Origin: Quillaja saponaria
Taxonomy: Eukaryota; Streptophyta; Magnoliopsida; Fabales; Quillajaceae
DNA: 64,000 nucleotides
NCBI GenBank assembly: GCA_029379385.1
Contig: CM055607.1
Coordinates: forward strand, 36,639,235-36,703,234
Direction: 5' to 3'
Position numbers and translations under genes: made by a program
The notes under the pieces: generated by a model
Seen by the model: the letters and a program-made list of their open reading frames with translations, nothing else
Told to the model about the DNA's origin: nothing
Database searches by the model: none
Shown here: positions 47,230-57,930 of the stretch, piece after piece
How positions within the stretch are numbered: position 1 is the stretch's first letter
How the letters are laid out: every line of letters starts with the position of its first letter

Positions 47230-48205
47230 GCAATTAATCAATTACTTGAATCCTATTTTTAAAATCAATTGCGCTTTCCTTTATTAAACTACCACCTAAT
47301 TTTTAATGTCCACCTTTATTTTTTATTTTATTTTTAGATTAAGCACATTTTACCGTATAGTTGAACTCAATTAAGCACATTCCATCAAAAAAGACTAAAT
47401 TACATAACCCTCATCTTCTCCAACTCTCTTTTCCCATGCTCTAATATCTTCAAAACTCAAACAAAACCATTCATAAACAGAAAGGACTATATGGTGAACA
47501 AGTCATGTAAATAGTATTCTATTATGTGGGGAATCAGAAAGCTTTGTAATGAGAAGGAGGAAATTTGAAGGTGGAAGAAGCTCTGCAGTTCTCTATCAAT
47601 CAGTCCATACACCCACCACTCTCTTTATATACCCAAATCAATTAATTAGAAAGAAAAAAACAACTACAATCACACAAGAATTCCTTAAAATATATAAGAT
47701 AAAGCCAATCACTTTGTTCGGCTGTGGGCTTTAATTTCATTTAGATTTCCAAGCTTCACCTATACATCAATTTTAGATCATTTATATTTTTATGGGTGGA
47801 CAGTTTTCCTCAATTAGTGTAAGCAAGTAATAGCACCATAGAGACATGGACTACTGAAGAATCATTCTATGGTCGAATCATGCTTATTTAATTAGAAAAT
47901 TAGAAACTCTTTTGTGGAATGACTGTGAAATTCCTTTTTGTTCATGGGTATAATATTGTAAAATTCGTCCCAAGATCGGAGCATCAATTTTGAAGATATT
48001 ACAGTATGGAAAAAGTGAATTGGAGAAGATGAGGGTAATTTAGCTTTTTTGATGATTAATTGTTAAAGTTAATTTAGAATTTGGATGATTTGTACTACTT
48101 GTAATTTGAGTTCAATTATAAAGTGGAATGTAATTAATTTTTAAAAAATGACCAGCATTGCAAATTTGATGGTAGTTTGACGAGGGAAGGTACAAGTAAT
48201 CATAT
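47230..48205. mobile_element. Long inverted-repeat element in the unit 1/2 spacer
   Basis: 47235-47450 and the reverse complement of about 47985-48205 match discontinuously over 200 bases: ATTACTTG, AAACTACCA, GAACTCAA, then CATCAAAAAAG and CCCTCATCTTCTCCAA in the same order. The right arm also occurs in the unit 2/3 spacer (53740-53850), where the left arm is missing, so the element is older than the duplication or was partly deleted there. Ends are approximate. Confidence 0.5.
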
Positions 48206-48681
48206 TTTTAATATATTTGCTTATTTATATTATATATAGCCCTAACATATCGAAATAAATGGGCTTAAAAAGGTATGTAAAATAATTATGAACAACTTCA
48301 AATCTTGCTCAAAAGAGGGAAAACAAGAAGAAGGAAATACAACTTCAAATTATGGACAATTATGTAAACTAAATTTCGTAGGTACATTGATTAAGTGATA
48401 TATAGTATAAAGCACAAACCATGCACGTGCGATTAGTAGAGTGGTCGGTTTGCAATTTGCATGATAGTACAAAATATATTCACAAAGTCATCAACTTGTT
48501 TAATTAAAAATTAGCAACAAATTTATTTAATTATTAGGTGAATCATAATGAAGAAAGATATGGATGCAGGGAGAGGTGGGTGCTGCGTGATTCCCTTGAT
48601 TAATTTAACATAATTAATTAAAGGTAACCAGGGATTAACAGATTACTAAAAACGAGATATATAATTACTATGGATGATTAA

Positions 48682-48963
48682 CTAAATAAGACTATCCGGA
48701 GGTTGTGCTGCATGATTCTTTTGAAGGTTCCCACGCTTGAGTTTGGGTGGTGGAGGCGGTGACGGAGATCTCGAACTTCTCATAAGCCTCCGGAAGCTGA
48801 TACGTTTTGATTCCTCGTAAGTAGATTCCATCAAAATCATCTTTCTCATCCTGTTGATGTTGGTGCTGGTGGACGTGGTGGTTTGGATCATACAAGTAGA
48901 AAGTAAAGCAAATAAGAGAAGCAGGAAGAACAGCACATTGTAATTAGAACGAACTGATCCCAT
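48682..48963 (-). CDS. Array unit 2: small secreted Pro-rich peptide precursor
   Basis: 93 residues. MGSVRSNYNVLFFLLLLFALLSTC is a clear signal peptide (I quote it only in part: VLFFLLLLFALLSTC), with likely cleavage near residue 28. Then a Thr/Ser/Asn linker, the conserved RMRKMILMES and YEESKRIS blocks, and SSRSPSPPPPPKLKRGN near the C-terminus, with basic residues on both sides of the proline run. Paralogues at 40712-41000 and 54357-54653 keep the same order. No Cys in the mature part. Pro-rich motifs flanked by basic residues recall processed hydroxyproline-rich signalling peptides such as HypSys or IDA-type precursors, but I see no match to a named family. The frame is intact. Confidence 0.65.
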   Translation of the reverse strand: MGSVRSNYNVLFFLLLLFALLSTCMIQTTTSTSTNINRMRKMILMESTYEESKRISFRRLMRSSRSPSPPPPPKLKRGNLQKNHAAQPPDSLI

Positions 48964-50962
48964 TTATATATAAATTAATTGTCTTGATTCTTATACAAAT
49001 TAAGACACTCTGTTCTAGTTGCTCTTTCTAAAAAATGGATACAACAAAGAAAGAAGGAAGGTTCAAGGTGTTGAGGTCTTTAATTGTAGGACAATGACCC
49101 GGAAAGTTCTAGGTAGGTAGCCAATGCCACCATTTGACTTTATGAGTTACACTTCCCTTGGGATTATTAAACAATTAGTAGGAATTAGTCACTTGGCTTT
49201 CCAACCGACCACTTGCGAAAAATGCTTAGTACGTAGAATTATAGTAGTTGATGATTGCAGCCACTAGCAGGATTGTTAGTTTAATTCATAATTAAAAATA
49301 TTAGAACTAAGCTTATTTAAATTTTAGTTACTCGCCTATCAAAATCTTAATGATGACGACATGAATGTTTTATCCCATAATCCCTTATCTGTCCCATTTA
49401 TCTTGAATGAAAAGAAGGGTCCATTTTGTGGTTATATTTATTCAGTTAATGAGAATTTTAAAAATATACCAAACAGAAAAAAAAAAAATATATATATATA
49501 TATATATTATTATTTATATCATTTGAATAAGACAATGATGTAGGGTCCTGGAAGTCAACTTGCCATGGCATGCATGAAAATTGAAATGCTTGTCTCATTA
49601 CCAACTTAATTAACAATTATGTTTCATACGTTTCCATAATGCAACTATACAAAATGGTACTGTACTGGAAATTACTAAGCATAATAAAGAAATATGCCTA
49701 ATTAATTCTCTCTCTCTCTCTCTCTCTTTTTTTTTTTTAATGATGTCTCTTCTCTTCTAAGCGTAGTGTAAGAATTAAACATTTAAATTAAAGAAAGTCC
49801 ACAAATTCACTGACTTTAAAATTGAACAGAAATAAAACTGGTGATACTAAATTTATGTGTAAGCACTGAAAATTAATTATTTTTATTTTTTTACAAGTGG
49901 AACACTGAATACAAAGTTGACATAATTAAGAGCAATAGCTGAAGACGAACTCGGAGCAAGCGCTGTGGCTGTGAGATTATGATGATAAGAATTCCGATGC
50001 CAAAGCCATTAAAGAAAAAAAGACATATAGAAATAAGAAACAAAATATAAGAGAAATAAAAGTCATGACCTTATTATTATTTTAAGAGTTTAATCCTTTA
50101 TATAGTGATAAAATAGGACTGACTTGACATTTATAAGCCTTTTAGCTAAGTCAGGAGTTGTATGCAATCAATTAGTTTTCAACCTTGTCTAGTATGATTG
50201 CATCTACGCGTGGTCTTATATTTGGGTATGATCAATTTTACTATATCACCGAGGTACAATTGCCTTGAACTTGTGAACTAATTTTGTTCTTAAACATGTC
50301 AACTATGGAATAAGCCTATGTTCCGAGTGTAATATAATAACAATCATAACATTATGTATTTTCAATTCCATTTACTCGTATAGGCACTGATATTCTGTCT
50401 CTTCTTGAAAAGATTTCTAATTATTAGACCCTGAATTATTGAATGTAATTCATATATTCCATAATTTTATTTAACGAGAAACATATTTTAAACGATTTAA
50501 TAGAAAGTGCTAATGTTTAAAATTTGCATAAATCTCTTACCCAAAAAAAAAAAAAAAATCGCATTAATCACTTAATTATATTAACACCAAATCAATCATT
50601 GATCATTAATTAATCTGCAGATACACCACAAAAAAAGTTCTAGTTCATCAATTAATCACTATCTTCAAGGGTTCCATGGTTATCGAGTAGCTTGAAATAT
50701 ACATAACAAAAAATAAAAGACTACTAGTAATGAATTAATCTTAATGAACCTGCATCTATATATCAAATAGATCGATGTGCCATCCCAAGCAATACTAAAA
50801 TCCATAAATATATAGAAGCATTCACCATAATAAACGTTCAAACAAAACTCACAGGCATATATCGTACTCATAATTAAACTGTCAAAACAAAAGGACATAG
50901 TTTGTAATCATAATCATAATTAATAATTAAAATTTAAAACTTACCAACTCTAATAGTAGTAC
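48964..50962. other. Spacer in array unit 2
   Basis: 48970-49600 is homologous to 54660-55300 in unit 3 (promoter side of the Pro-rich peptide gene). (AT)n at 49487-49507, (CT)n at about 49707-49728. The MEGNK remnant lies at 49795-49960. 50680-50960 is the F-box 3' UTR, conserved with 56500-56775. Confidence 0.5.
49795..49960 (-). pseudogene. Array unit 2: remnant of a MEGNK-family gene
   Basis: About 49795-49915 matches 55436-55560 closely (AAAGTCCACAAATTCACTG, TTAAAATTGAACAGAAATA), i.e. the 3' part of the unit 3 MEGNK gene. Beyond 49915 the resemblance fades and no signal-peptide frame is present. The coding part has been deleted from this unit. Confidence 0.6.
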
Positions 50963-52117
50963 TTACTTCCAACAAACAATACTGTTAATGTGTTTTCCGA
51001 TTGCATGACACTTGGGATAAACTCCTCGTATGATACTTGACTTCTCTGTCTTCAAATCGAAAGCCATAAATAGTCTCCGCTTCCTACTAACCCGAAAGAT
51101 CAAAATTTGTTGGTGATCATCACAAAGAAAAGTAATAGGCTCGGAGTAATTGTCATGTATTGGGTTTCCTTCTGGTACTTGGATATGAATAATCGTTGTC
51201 ATCCTTGGCCGTTTACCAAATCCCAAATACTCAACTTTCCTCACGATCAACTCTCCAAATTCTCTATTAGGATTTTTCCATGTAGTATAGCACACATCAT
51301 TCCCCATCTTGGCAAACAAGACGTTATCCTTAGCAACTCTAGCAAGTTGTTTTGGCAATGGCAATGCCAACACACCAGGTAATCTATTGCTAAGGTCCAA
51401 AATTAGAATGACATGACCATACTCATCAAACTCACTTAGCAAACCATACAAAGTCCAATAAATTACATTCCCATCAACGAAGATTGAAGCTGCAAGCCAA
51501 TAATTTGGAACAATTATTTCTTGCAATGTTTGTATATAATAAGGAACATATTCCCATGACATATCAAGTTTATCACCCACAGTCACTACAAACCAACCTA
51601 ATACTTTCTTGTCATGGCAGACTATCCTCAATTCCCCAGTATTCATTCGTCCAATCATACCTCGATCACAATTCATTGCACCCGGTGCAGGAGGGAGTTT
51701 CACATTCTGCTTAGTAATGGGATTCACAACATAGAGAATTTCTTTTTCTTTTTGATCACGTACCAATAATATACCCTCATAGGTATCAAGTATTTCTCCT
51801 GGAATGGGAGGAAAACTGTGTATAACTTTTTTTTTCATTTCTTTGATCTCAATGTATTTCACATCCTTTGGATTAACAGTATTTTGGACATAAAGACCAG
51901 CAGTTGAGCGAGAGAGGTGCATACCAATAAATTCAGGCTGGCGTGGTATATTGAACCAAATCTTGCAGACAAACCTTGCATCATCTTGCACAAACTTAGC
52001 AGGAGTCCTACTAAGGATATTAGTGATTATATCTTCTGATAGATAAGGTATAACATTATTTGTATTCTGTTTCTTTCTTCTCTTCAATTCAGTTGTTGTC
52101 TTTTTTCTTTCCGCCAT
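50963..52117 (-). CDS. Array unit 2: F-box protein with F-box-associated domain
   Basis: 384 residues, one coding exon. Basic N-terminus (MAERKKTTTELKRRKK), then the F-box at about 23-65: PYLSEDIITNILSRTPAK, FVQDDARFVCKIWFNI. The rest is an F-box-associated (FBA-type) beta region with IPGEILDTYEGILLV, ILYVVNPITKQ, GWFVVTVGDKLDMSWEY and FMAFDLKTEKSS. Such proteins join SCF E3 ligases through SKP1 and choose the target for ubiquitination; the target is unknown. A 5'-UTR intron is likely (52131-52379; donor AAAG/GTAACC, acceptor TCTCTAG 13 bases before the ATG), and its sites are conserved in units 1 and 3. The unit 3 protein differs at 12 positions by my count. It lies upstream, in the same direction, of the peptide gene at 48682-48963. 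Confidence 0.9.
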   Translation of the reverse strand: MAERKKTTTELKRRKKQNTNNVIPYLSEDIITNILSRTPAKFVQDDARFVCKIWFNIPRQPEFIGMHLSRSTAGLYVQNTVNPKDVKYIEIKEMKKKVIHSFPPIPGEILDTYEGILLVRDQKEKEILYVVNPITKQNVKLPPAPGAMNCDRGMIGRMNTGELRIVCHDKKVLGWFVVTVGDKLDMSWEYVPYYIQTLQEIIVPNYWLAASIFVDGNVIYWTLYGLLSEFDEYGHVILILDLSNRLPGVLALPLPKQLARVAKDNVLFAKMGNDVCYTTWKNPNREFGELIVRKVEYLGFGKRPRMTTIIHIQVPEGNPIHDNYSEPITFLCDDHQQILIFRVSRKRRLFMAFDLKTEKSSIIRGVYPKCHAIGKHINSIVCWK

Positions 52118-54356
52118 CTATCCCCGCAAGCTAGAGAAAATAAAACACAGCAATATAATCCGGTTATATGTTTCCTGAAAACCAACTACATTAACTAAAT
52201 AAATATTTTCTAATTGCCCAAACACTTATTCAGTGTAAATACTAGAATGGGTTTGGATTTTTTAATTTCGACAAGGTTTTGCAGGAGTTCCAGTCTCATC
52301 TGAGAACGTATCAGTTTAAAACAATTTTCCAGGCAATACAAAACAGAAAAAATACAGAGGTTTAAAGAAATTGGGTTACCTTTGATTATTCTGGAACAAA
52401 TTAGAAGGAGCAGCCGCACGAAATGGACAGGAAAGCGAAGGGACAAAGAGAAGAGCCGACCAGACCGAAAAGTAGGCTCCTCAATTATGTTACCCTAGGA
52501 ACTTAAATCTGATAAGCTGCTTATTCTTATCAAAAAAACTAATGCAAGACATGGATTGTGTCAATGACTATAATACCCTCAATCTGTTTTTGATTTTTCT
52601 TTTTGTCGTTCATAACCTCATATAACGTTGGTAATGGGCCGGGTAGGACCCTAATAGTAAACTATTAGTGTTAATCCGCATCATATCCAGGGATTGCAAT
52701 GGGCGGGTCTGGAGCGGGTTTAACCAACCTTGTTCAGTCCTCCTTTGTCCTTTACCTCATGCTCGTCCCTAATGTGAAGCGTATTCTATTCTTTTGCCCT
52801 ATATTTATATGGATTAGGTTGATAAGATTTGGGCTAAATGTATGTCCGAGGGGTGCACTTAATTATTATTTTTATAATATTAGTAATGGGCTTAGTAGGA
52901 GCATTATCATAATTATCCATATTAATCCCATCATGTCCTTTTCGTCAGTTCGTTTGTGTTTGATTGTAGGGCAGGACACTCTTAATCCCCCTAATGTTCT
53001 TAGCTGTTTATAGCCAAGTAGGAGCAAACACCTGACTTCTTTTTCTTTCTCTTTTTATTTTTTTCAATTTTTATTTTATATCAATGGTATAGAAAGTACA
53101 GGAAGACAGTAGGGAAAACAATCTGTCATTAATTAGTAGGAGTCAACGCGATTATTAATTTAAATATAACATTAAATACATTCTCGCTATTCTTAATCTT
53201 GTAAAATTCTTATTCAACTAATTTAACAATATGAAGAATTTTTTTTTGTTTTTATATCAATAAGAGTTTCATTTTAATATATTTAACACAATAGTCTCAT
53301 GAATCGTGATGTTAAAATTATTTTATCCATTTTAATGTAACTAACTTGAAAATATGAAAAATTATAACATGGCAGTTTTTGAATCAATTTAATGACTCAG
53401 TTAAAATTTTGTCATTTCATCTTTCAATATCCGAAGAAGAAAGTTATTGTTGCATAAAAAGGAAGGTCTTGTCTTTGTTTGGGAGGTGCTTGCTAAGAGA
53501 TTTCGTCAATGTTTCAAGGCACACCATATAACATCAGTTTTCGATCATTTATATTTTTATGGGTGGAGAGATTTCCTCAAGTTTAAGCAAGTAATAGTAA
53601 TAGCACCATAGAGACATGGACTACTGAAGAATGATTCCATGGACAAATCATGTTTATTTAATCAGAAACTTTTTCGTAGAAATTTGACTCTATTTAGCCT
53701 TTATTATTATTATTATTGGCAGTTAAAATAGTTCAAAATTTGGATGATTTGGACTATTTGTAATTTGAGTTCAACTATAAAGTGGAATGTACTTAATTTA
53801 GTAAAAAAATAATGAGCATTGCAAATTGGATGATAGTTTGGCAAGCTAAAGTCAAGTCATCTAATTTTTTATCTATTCATGTATTTATACTGTAGCCCTA
53901 ACGTATCGAAATAAATGTGCTTAGAAGATATATAAACGAACAACTTCAAATCTTGCTTTGGGGGGGGGGGGGGGGGGGGGGGAGGGGGATGGGGAAGGAA
54001 ATATAACTTCAAATTATGGACAATTATGTAAACTAAATTTCGTAGATACATTGATTAAGTGATCTATAAATAGTATAAAGTATAAACCATGCACAACCAA
54101 TTAGGAGAATGGCTCGTTTGCAATTTGCATGATAGTACAAAAATTTAGATTCACAAAATAATGAACAAAAATTAATGACAAATTTATTTAATTAATAGGT
54201 GAATCGTGATCAAGAAAGATATTGGATGCAGGGAGAGGTGGATTGCAGCATGACTTCCTTGATTAATTCAACATATATAATTAATTAAAAGTAACCACAG
54301 ATTAACAGATCGATTATTAAAAACGAGATCTATAATTAATATGGATGATTAATTAA
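52118..54356. other. Spacer between array units 2 and 3
   Basis: F-box 5' UTR and promoter to about 52500. 52609-52745 matches 58489-58650. 52785-53110 matches 46240-46520. 53540-54356 matches the unit 1/2 spacer. A 23-base run of G starts at 53960. No gene seen. Confidence 0.5.
53960..53998 (+). repeat. G23 homopolymer followed by further G runs
   Basis: 23 consecutive G residues (53960-53982), then GGGGG and GGGG separated by single A/AT. The unit 1/2 spacer has ordinary mixed sequence at the equivalent place (about 48310-48330), so the run expanded after duplication. It could form G-quadruplex DNA, and its exact length may be unreliable. Confidence 0.9.
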
Positions 54357-54653
54357 TTAAACACGACTATCCGGAGGTGGTGCCTGACTTTCTTGACGGC
54401 TAGCACGCCTGGGATTGGGTGGTGGAGGTGGTGACGGAAATCTTGATCTTCTGATGGGGCTCCAGACGCTGATTCGCTTCGATTCCTTGTAATTAGTATC
54501 CATCAAAATCATCTTCCTCATCCTGTTGATGTTGTTGTTGTTGTTGTTGCTGCTGCTGCTACTAGTACAGGTTTGGATCATAGAAGTAGAAAGCAAAAGA
54601 AATAAGAGAACCAGGAAGAACAACACATTATAATTAGAACGAACTGATTCCAT
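54357..54653 (-). CDS. Array unit 3: small secreted Pro-rich peptide precursor
   Basis: 98 residues. Signal peptide MESVRSNYNVLFFLVLLFLL, then a Ser5-Asn6 tract encoded by AGC/AAC repeats (54532-54565), the conserved INRMRKMILMD and YKESKRIS blocks, and RRSRFPSPPPPPNPRR. It ends QAPPPDSRV. It is closest to the unit 2 copy; the Ser/Asn tract is the main length difference and reflects triplet expansion. The proline motif with flanking basic residues is the best conserved part among the three copies, suggesting it is the functional product (inference). The frame is intact. Confidence 0.65.
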   Translation of the reverse strand: MESVRSNYNVLFFLVLLFLLLSTSMIQTCTSSSSSNNNNNNINRMRKMILMDTNYKESKRISVWSPIRRSRFPSPPPPPNPRRASRQESQAPPPDSRV

Positions 54654-55435
54654 TGCTTGCTATACAAATTAATATTTTTGATTCTTATATAAATTAAGAC
54701 ACTCTGCTCTCATTGCAGTTTCGTATAAATAGAAAGAAAGAAGGAAGGTCCAAGGTGTTTAGTGCAATGTCTTTAATTGTAGGACAATGACCCCGAAAGT
54801 TCAAGGTAGGTAGGTAGCCAAAGCCATTTGACTTTATTTGTTATTTATACCTCCCTTGGGATTATTAAACAATTACTAGGAATTAGTCATTTAGCTTTCC
54901 AACCGACCACTTGCGAAAAACACTTTGGACGTAAAATTATAATAGTTGATGATTGCAGCCACTAGCAGGAGTCAGTAATTTTGAATTATGCAATAGTTGA
55001 ATTGTTAGGTTTTAATCCATAAAAATATTAGAATTAGGCTTATTTTAATTTTAATTATTCACCTATCAAAATCTTAATGATGACGACAGGACTGTTTTCT
55101 ATATCCCTCAATCCCCGATCTGTCCCATTTATCTTGAATAAAAATAAGTTCCATTTTGTGGTTATATTTATTCAAGGATGAGGTTTTTAAAAATATATCC
55201 AAAAAAAAAAAACGTATCATTTGAATACGACCGTGATTTTGGATATTGGAAGTCAACTTGCCAGGCATGCATGAAAATTAAAATGGTTGTAGTTTCACAC
55301 GTTTCCATAATACATGCAAATGGTACTTTACGGGAAAGTACTAAGCATACTAAAGAAATATGCCTAATTGATTTTTCTTGTTTTTTTGTGATGTTTCTTC
55401 TCTTCTAAGCATAGTGTAGAAATTAGACATTTAAA
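54654..55435. other. Spacer in array unit 3
   Basis: Promoter side of the Pro-rich peptide gene, homologous to 48970-49790. AT-rich; no separate gene seen. Confidence 0.45.
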
Positions 55436-55807
55436 TTAAAGAAAGTCCACAAATTCACTGACTTTAAAATTGAACAGAAATACAACTGGTGATACTGAAT
55501 TTATGTGTAAGTAGGACCTGAAAATTGATTTTATTTTATTTTTTACAAGTGGAACGCTGACATTATGATGATGAAGAAGGAGGTGGGGTAAAATGTATGG
55601 ATGATACAGTACGATCTCGTTTAGGTGGTGGCGGCCGTCATTGGGATTGTTCATTTTTCTTGACACTACGTTAAGCTTGTATTTAGACGTCAAAACATGG
55701 GAATGAGAACGATGAGCAGGAATCATTACTTCCTCGGAGGCCATGGACATGTAACTAAAATGTGAGATGAGAATGAGGCAGTACAACAATAACTTATTTC
55801 CCTCCAT
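55436..55807 (-). CDS. Array unit 3: small secreted MEGNK-family protein
   Basis: 123 residues. The signal peptide MEGNKLLLYCLILISHFSY is followed by MASEEVMIPAHRS, NVVSRKMNN and HLNEIVLYHP, shared in order with the unit 1 copy. The hydrophobic segment is shorter than in unit 1 by about eight residues. After about residue 75 the two copies diverge. The last 40 residues here (ending SEFVDFL) fall in sequence that looks like 3' UTR in the other units, so a frame change may have extended the C-terminus. Function unknown; secretion is inferred from the N-terminus. Confidence 0.55.
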   Translation of the reverse strand: MEGNKLLLYCLILISHFSYMSMASEEVMIPAHRSHSHVLTSKYKLNVVSRKMNNPNDGRHHLNEIVLYHPYILPHLLLHHHNVSVPLVKNKIKSIFRSYLHINSVSPVVFLFNFKVSEFVDFL

Positions 55808-56775
55808 ATTTAATTTTCTATGCTAGAAATTAAATTTGCGGTTGTTAGATTTGGAGTCTCAACGGGTACTAGCTACTACAATATATAACTGAGGAATGAA
55901 GATGATTTAATTTCTGAGTTATAGCAATAGTTTCCATGACATGCCCAAGTCCAAGAACAAGTAAATAACTTCTCTAACAATACCAACTAATACTATAATT
56001 AGTTGTTGAAATTTGAATGTGAACTCCTAATTAAAGTCAGCAGGCCAAAAAAAAAAAACTCCTAAATTCAGCAAGAGGAAGAGAGAGATAGGGGCACAAA
56101 TTTAAAGGGTCAATGAGAACTCCTATGTCAAAGTCATTAGAGGAATAATAAGCTTAAAGCTAAAAAGTGCGAGAGACTAATATAGGAATAGATATTCTGT
56201 CTTTTCTTGAAAAAAAGTTCTAATTGTTGCTAGACCCCAAATTATTGAAAAAAATTCATAATTTTATTTAATGAAATGTATTTTAAGAGATTACTACTAA
56301 TGTTTAAAATTTGCAACTATGTTAACATCAAATCATTGATCATTAATTAATCGGCAGATACAGCACAAACAAACTTCTACTAAATTAATTTACGAAGATT
56401 ATCTTCAATCCAAAAGTTCAGGCTGCAATGACTACAATTTATGTGTCTAATTTATCAATCACCACCATCTTCAAGGGTTTCATGGTTATCGAGTAGCTCA
56501 AAATATACATAACATAACAAATAAATAAAAGATTGCTAATAATAAATATAATCTTAATTTGCCTGCATCTATACTTCAAATAGATCGATGTATCATCCCA
56601 AGCAATACTAAAATCCATAAATATATAGAAACATTCATCATAATAAATGTTCAAACAAAACTCACAGGCATATATCGTACTCAGAATTAAACTGTCAAGA
56701 CAAAAGGACAAAGTTTGTAGTCATAATCATAATTAATAATTAAAATTTAAAACTTACCAACTCTAATATTAGTAC
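55808..56775. other. Spacer in array unit 3
   Basis: MEGNK promoter side, then AT-rich DNA. 56500-56775 is the F-box 3' UTR, closely matching 50700-50962; its open frame (MSF/CLDSL...) is not considered a gene. Confidence 0.45.
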
Positions 56776-57930
56776 TTACTTCCAACCAACAATACTGTTG
56801 ATGTGTTTTCCGATTGCATGACACTTGGGATAAACTCCTCGTATGATACTTGACTTCTCTGTCTTCAAATCGAAAGCCATAAATAGTCTCCGATTCCTAC
56901 TAACCCGAAAGATCAAAATTTGTTGGTGATCATCACAAAGAAAAGTAATAGGCTCAGAGTAATTGTCACGTATTGGGTTTCCTTCTGGCACTTGGATATG
57001 AATAATCGTTGTCATCCTTGGCCGTTTACCAAATCCCAAATACTCAACTTTCCTCACGATCAACTCTCCAAATTCTCTATTAGGATTTTTCCATGTAGTA
57101 TAGCACACATCATTCCCCATCTTGGCAAACAAGACGTTATACTTAGCAACTCTAGCAAGTTGTTCTGGCAATGGCAATGCCAACACACCAGGTAATCTAT
57201 TGCTAAGGTCCAAAATTAGAATGACATGACCATACTCATCAAACTCACTTAGCAAACCATACAAAGTCCAATAAATTACATTCCCATCAACGAAGATTGA
57301 AGCTGCAAGCCAATAATTTTGAACAATTATTTCTTGCAATGTTTGTATATAATAAGGAACATATTCCCATGACATATCAAGTTTATCACCCACAGTCACT
57401 ACAAACCAACCTAATACTTTCTTGTCATGGCAGACTATCCTCAATTCCCCAGTATTCATTCGTCCAATCATACCTTGATCACAATTCATTGCACCCGGTG
57501 CAGGAGGGAGTTTCACATTCTGCTTAGTAATGGGATTCACCACATAGAGAATTTCTTTTTCTTTTTGATCATGTACCAATAATATACCCTCATAGCTATC
57601 AAGTATTTCTCCTGGAATGGGAGGAAAACTATGTATAACTTTTTTTTTCATTTCTTTGATCTCAATGTATTTCACATCCTTTGGATTAACAGTATTTTGG
57701 ACATAAAGACCAGTAGTTGAGCGAGAGAGGTGCATACCAATAAATTCAGGCTGGCGTGGTATGTCAAACCAAATCTTGCAAACAAACCTTGCATCATCTT
57801 GCACAAACTTAGCAGGAGTCCTACTAAGGATATTAGTGATTATATCTTCTGATAGGTAAGGTATAACATTATTTGTCTTCTGTTTCTTTCTTCTCTTCAA
57901 TTCAGTTGTTGTCTTTTTTCTTTCCGCCAT
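56776..57930 (-). CDS. Array unit 3: F-box protein with F-box-associated domain
   Basis: 384 residues and near-duplicate of 50963-52117. The F-box (PYLSEDIITNILSRTPAK, DDARFVCKIWFDI) and FBA-type region are intact. Replacements relative to unit 2 include N/K at residue 19, N/D in IWF(N/D)IP, A/T in RST(A/T)GLY, P/Q in IV(P/Q)NYW, K/E in LP(K/E)QLARV, D/Y in AK(D/Y)NVLF and C/G in the last three residues. I count about 12 amino-acid changes against about 8-9 silent ones, so both copies appear to be held by at least mild constraint. The 5'-UTR intron sites are conserved (donor near 58209, acceptor before the ATG). Target unknown. Confidence 0.9.
   Translation of the reverse strand: MAERKKTTTELKRRKKQKTNNVIPYLSEDIITNILSRTPAKFVQDDARFVCKIWFDIPRQPEFIGMHLSRSTTGLYVQNTVNPKDVKYIEIKEMKKKVIHSFPPIPGEILDSYEGILLVHDQKEKEILYVVNPITKQNVKLPPAPGAMNCDQGMIGRMNTGELRIVCHDKKVLGWFVVTVGDKLDMSWEYVPYYIQTLQEIIVQNYWLAASIFVDGNVIYWTLYGLLSEFDEYGHVILILDLSNRLPGVLALPLPEQLARVAKYNVLFAKMGNDVCYTTWKNPNREFGELIVRKVEYLGFGKRPRMTTIIHIQVPEGNPIRDNYSEPITFLCDDHQQILIFRVSRNRRLFMAFDLKTEKSSIIRGVYPKCHAIGKHINSIVGWK

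Larger units (their letters stand above)
45214..48681. other. Spacer between array units 1 and 2
   Basis: 45650-46210 is rich in CGGGTA/TACCCG words (separate entry). 46240-46520 is homologous to 52785-53110, marking the repeated unit. 47230-48205 is a long inverted-repeat structure. 47770-48681 matches 53540-54356. No gene seen; the short ORFs here show no coding features. Confidence 0.5.

Noticed and set aside
50680..50898. 72-residue frame downstream of the unit 2 F-box gene, with a counterpart at 56439-56711
   Set aside because: Conserved because the whole 3' UTR is duplicated; the two frames end differently and have no independent features.
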